A program made the position numbers and the translations under genes. Shown here one piece after another: positions 22,238 through 23,057 of a stretch of DNA of 23,057 nucleotides (its first letter is position 1; every line of letters starts with the position of its first letter). The DNA comes from an uncultured Clostridia bacterium (lineage in GTDB: Bacteria; Bacillota; Clostridia; TANB77; CAG-508). The notes below the pieces were generated by a model. That model saw nothing but the letters and a program-made list of their open reading frames with translations, searched no databases and was not told the DNA's origin. The DNA is taken from NCBI GenBank assembly GCA_934162625.1, contig CAKPJM010000019.1, positions 1-23,057 on the forward strand, given 5' to 3'.

Positions 22238-22793
22238 CTAAATTTCCATTTGACTGCTTAAGAAACCAGCGGCAGACTGAACCACTTTTAATTCGATATC
22301 TCCCATCTTAGTGTTTTGTTCTTTAGAGAGTAAAATAACACTACCGTATTACATCGCCATCAGATATTATAGGATATATAACCTGAGAATTATATTTTCT
22401 TTGTTTATTATCATTCTGAGTTATAGGTAATGCAATTTCATTATTTTCTTTACTTGTATAAATTTCTTTGTTTTCCATCACTTTTTCTAATTCTGGACTT
22501 AAAGATTGCTCTAAAAATTCTTTTTTAGAACCGCCAGATACAGCAATAACAGAATCTTTATCTGTTATACAAGCTATATGCCCAGTTGTTTTAGATAAAG
22601 TTTCTGCATAACCAGTTGCAAATTCAGAAAGTTCACCTATAGGAGAATATTTTTTTAAAATTACTTCTCCTTCCTTATCTGTAAAAATTTCTAGAGGATC
22701 TCCCTCTTTTATACGCAAGGTTCTTCTTATTTCCTTAGGAATTACAATTCTTCCTAAATCATCTATTCTTCTAACTACACCTGTTGCTTTCAA
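22238..22793 (-). CDS. spoVT: Stage V sporulation regulator SpoVT, read through one +1 shift at CGG
   Basis: AbrB-family regulator of late forespore genes. TTG 22793 was chosen because AAAGGAGGG lies 6 nt upstream and the family starts MKATGVVRRIDDLGR; the open frame upstream is non-conserved. Residues 1-50 are the SpoVT/AbrB DNA-binding domain (RIVIPKEIRRTLRIKEGDPL) and a GAF-like domain follows. Codon 150 is CGG (22346-22344), immediately followed by TAG. Skipping C22346 gives GGT and 34 more residues that finish the GAF domain: GSVILLSKEQNTKMG and SAAGFLSSQMEI, stop at 22238. The total of 184 aa is close to the family length (about 178). The 0-frame product would lack the last strand and helix of the GAF domain. 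Confidence 0.92.
22343..22346 (-). other. +1 frameshift site 6 (ATA-C-GGT) in spoVT
   Basis: On the minus strand the codon after ATA is CGG, directly followed by TAG. Skipping C22346 reads GGT, the conserved Gly of 'DGD.IGSVILLS'. This is the only one of the six sites with U, not A, as the fourth base. Confidence 0.9.
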
Positions 22794-22873
22794 AACTTTC
22801 CCTCCTTTATTAACAATTTGAATTAAAATTATTATTTGTGAAATTGTTAAAATTATGCATAAATTTGACAAAA

Positions 22874-22973
22874 AAATTGTAATTTGTTTGAAAGAATTTC
22901 TAGGGACTGTCCCTCTTTTGTTATCCAACAAAAGAGGGACAGTCCCTAGAATCGTTAATACAAATTACAATTT
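22874..22973. repeat. Long inverted repeat upstream of spoVT (family C)
   Basis: The core is a 25-bp perfect stem: arms 22898-22922 and 22927-22951, loop ATCC, containing GGGACTGTCCCTCTTTTGTT. Outside it a second 14-bp pair of arms, AAATTGTAATTTGT (22874-22887) and its reverse complement (22960-22973), makes a ~100-nt structure. No gene lies between it and the window end. Confidence 0.75.
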
Positions 22974-23057
22974 GTTTAATAAATATAGGTTTACAATAGA
23001 TATGTCACACTAAAGAAAATAAAATTGAAAAGGAAATACCAATATGATATAGTTTGA

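Noticed and set aside
8040..22346. The six frame breaks as sequencing or assembly errors
   Set aside because: Errors would not be confined to a C placed exactly before in-frame Gly codons. GGA also occurs across codon boundaries hundreds of times (ATG GAA, TTG GAA) without such breaks. Raw reads should still be checked.
22794..22931. N-terminal extension of SpoVT
   Set aside because: The conserved protein starts at TTG 22793 with a perfect Shine-Dalgarno; the extension is translated from the family C inverted repeat and AT-rich leader.
10171..22973. Dispersed palindromes as a CRISPR array
   Set aside because: Copies are scattered, of variable length and orientation, with no regular spacers or cas genes.

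Overview
The window reads as chromosome of an AT-rich, spore-forming member of the Clostridia. The evidence is the spore-coat ATPase SpoIVA, the spore regulator SpoVT, a complete ctsR-mcsA-mcsB-clpC operon with a CtsR operator, strong Shine-Dalgarno sites, A-ending codons, and AGA as the usual Arg codon. The strain cannot be named from sequence alone; an uncultured gut-type lineage is my guess.

Layout. 1-1665: 3' part of a membrane-anchored protein of unknown function. 1717-6278: smc, then rplU-rpmA behind an L21-type leader. 6448-7501: trpS. 7700-7920: a tiny minus-strand transcription unit for a 22-residue hydrophobic peptide. 7940-10131: obg and lexA. 10092-10528: a repeat-rich gap. 10529-11421: a 47-aa small protein and an unrecognised 191-aa protein. 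11521-13025: spoIVA. 13335-18250: the CtsR regulon operon. 18470-19466: a cation diffusion facilitator (-), divergent from a small membrane protein gene (+). 19941-21128: cysteine desulfurase. 21143-22081: HD-GYP protein (-). 22238-22793: spoVT (-).

The main observation concerns the codon CGG. Four conserved genes (obg, spoIVA, the cation efflux gene, spoVT) are each broken in the plain reading frame, at six places in total. At every one of the six, the in-frame codon is CGG. Skipping only its C (+1 shift) reads a glycine codon (GGA five times, GGT once) and restores a full-length conserved protein: Obg 424 aa, SpoIVA 492 aa, the CDF protein 285 aa, SpoVT 184 aa. In roughly 6,400 codons scanned by eye, no other recognisable gene contains an in-frame CGG, whereas CGT and CGA are used for Arg. 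I infer that CGG is unassigned or 'hungry' here and triggers efficient +1 frameshifting, probably by out-of-frame pairing of tRNA-Gly with GGN. A single C inserted before a Gly codon would then be tolerated. Two in-frame CGGs in unrecognised ORFs (10909, 18372) are the only candidates against the rule.

Secondary observations are a promoter-to-terminator mini-gene with a degenerate second copy; an L27 lacking the usual Firmicutes N-terminal extension, with the Prp protease gene correspondingly missing; and three families of palindromic dispersed repeats that fill most of the gaps. No tRNA, rRNA, CRISPR array, transposase or phage gene was seen.
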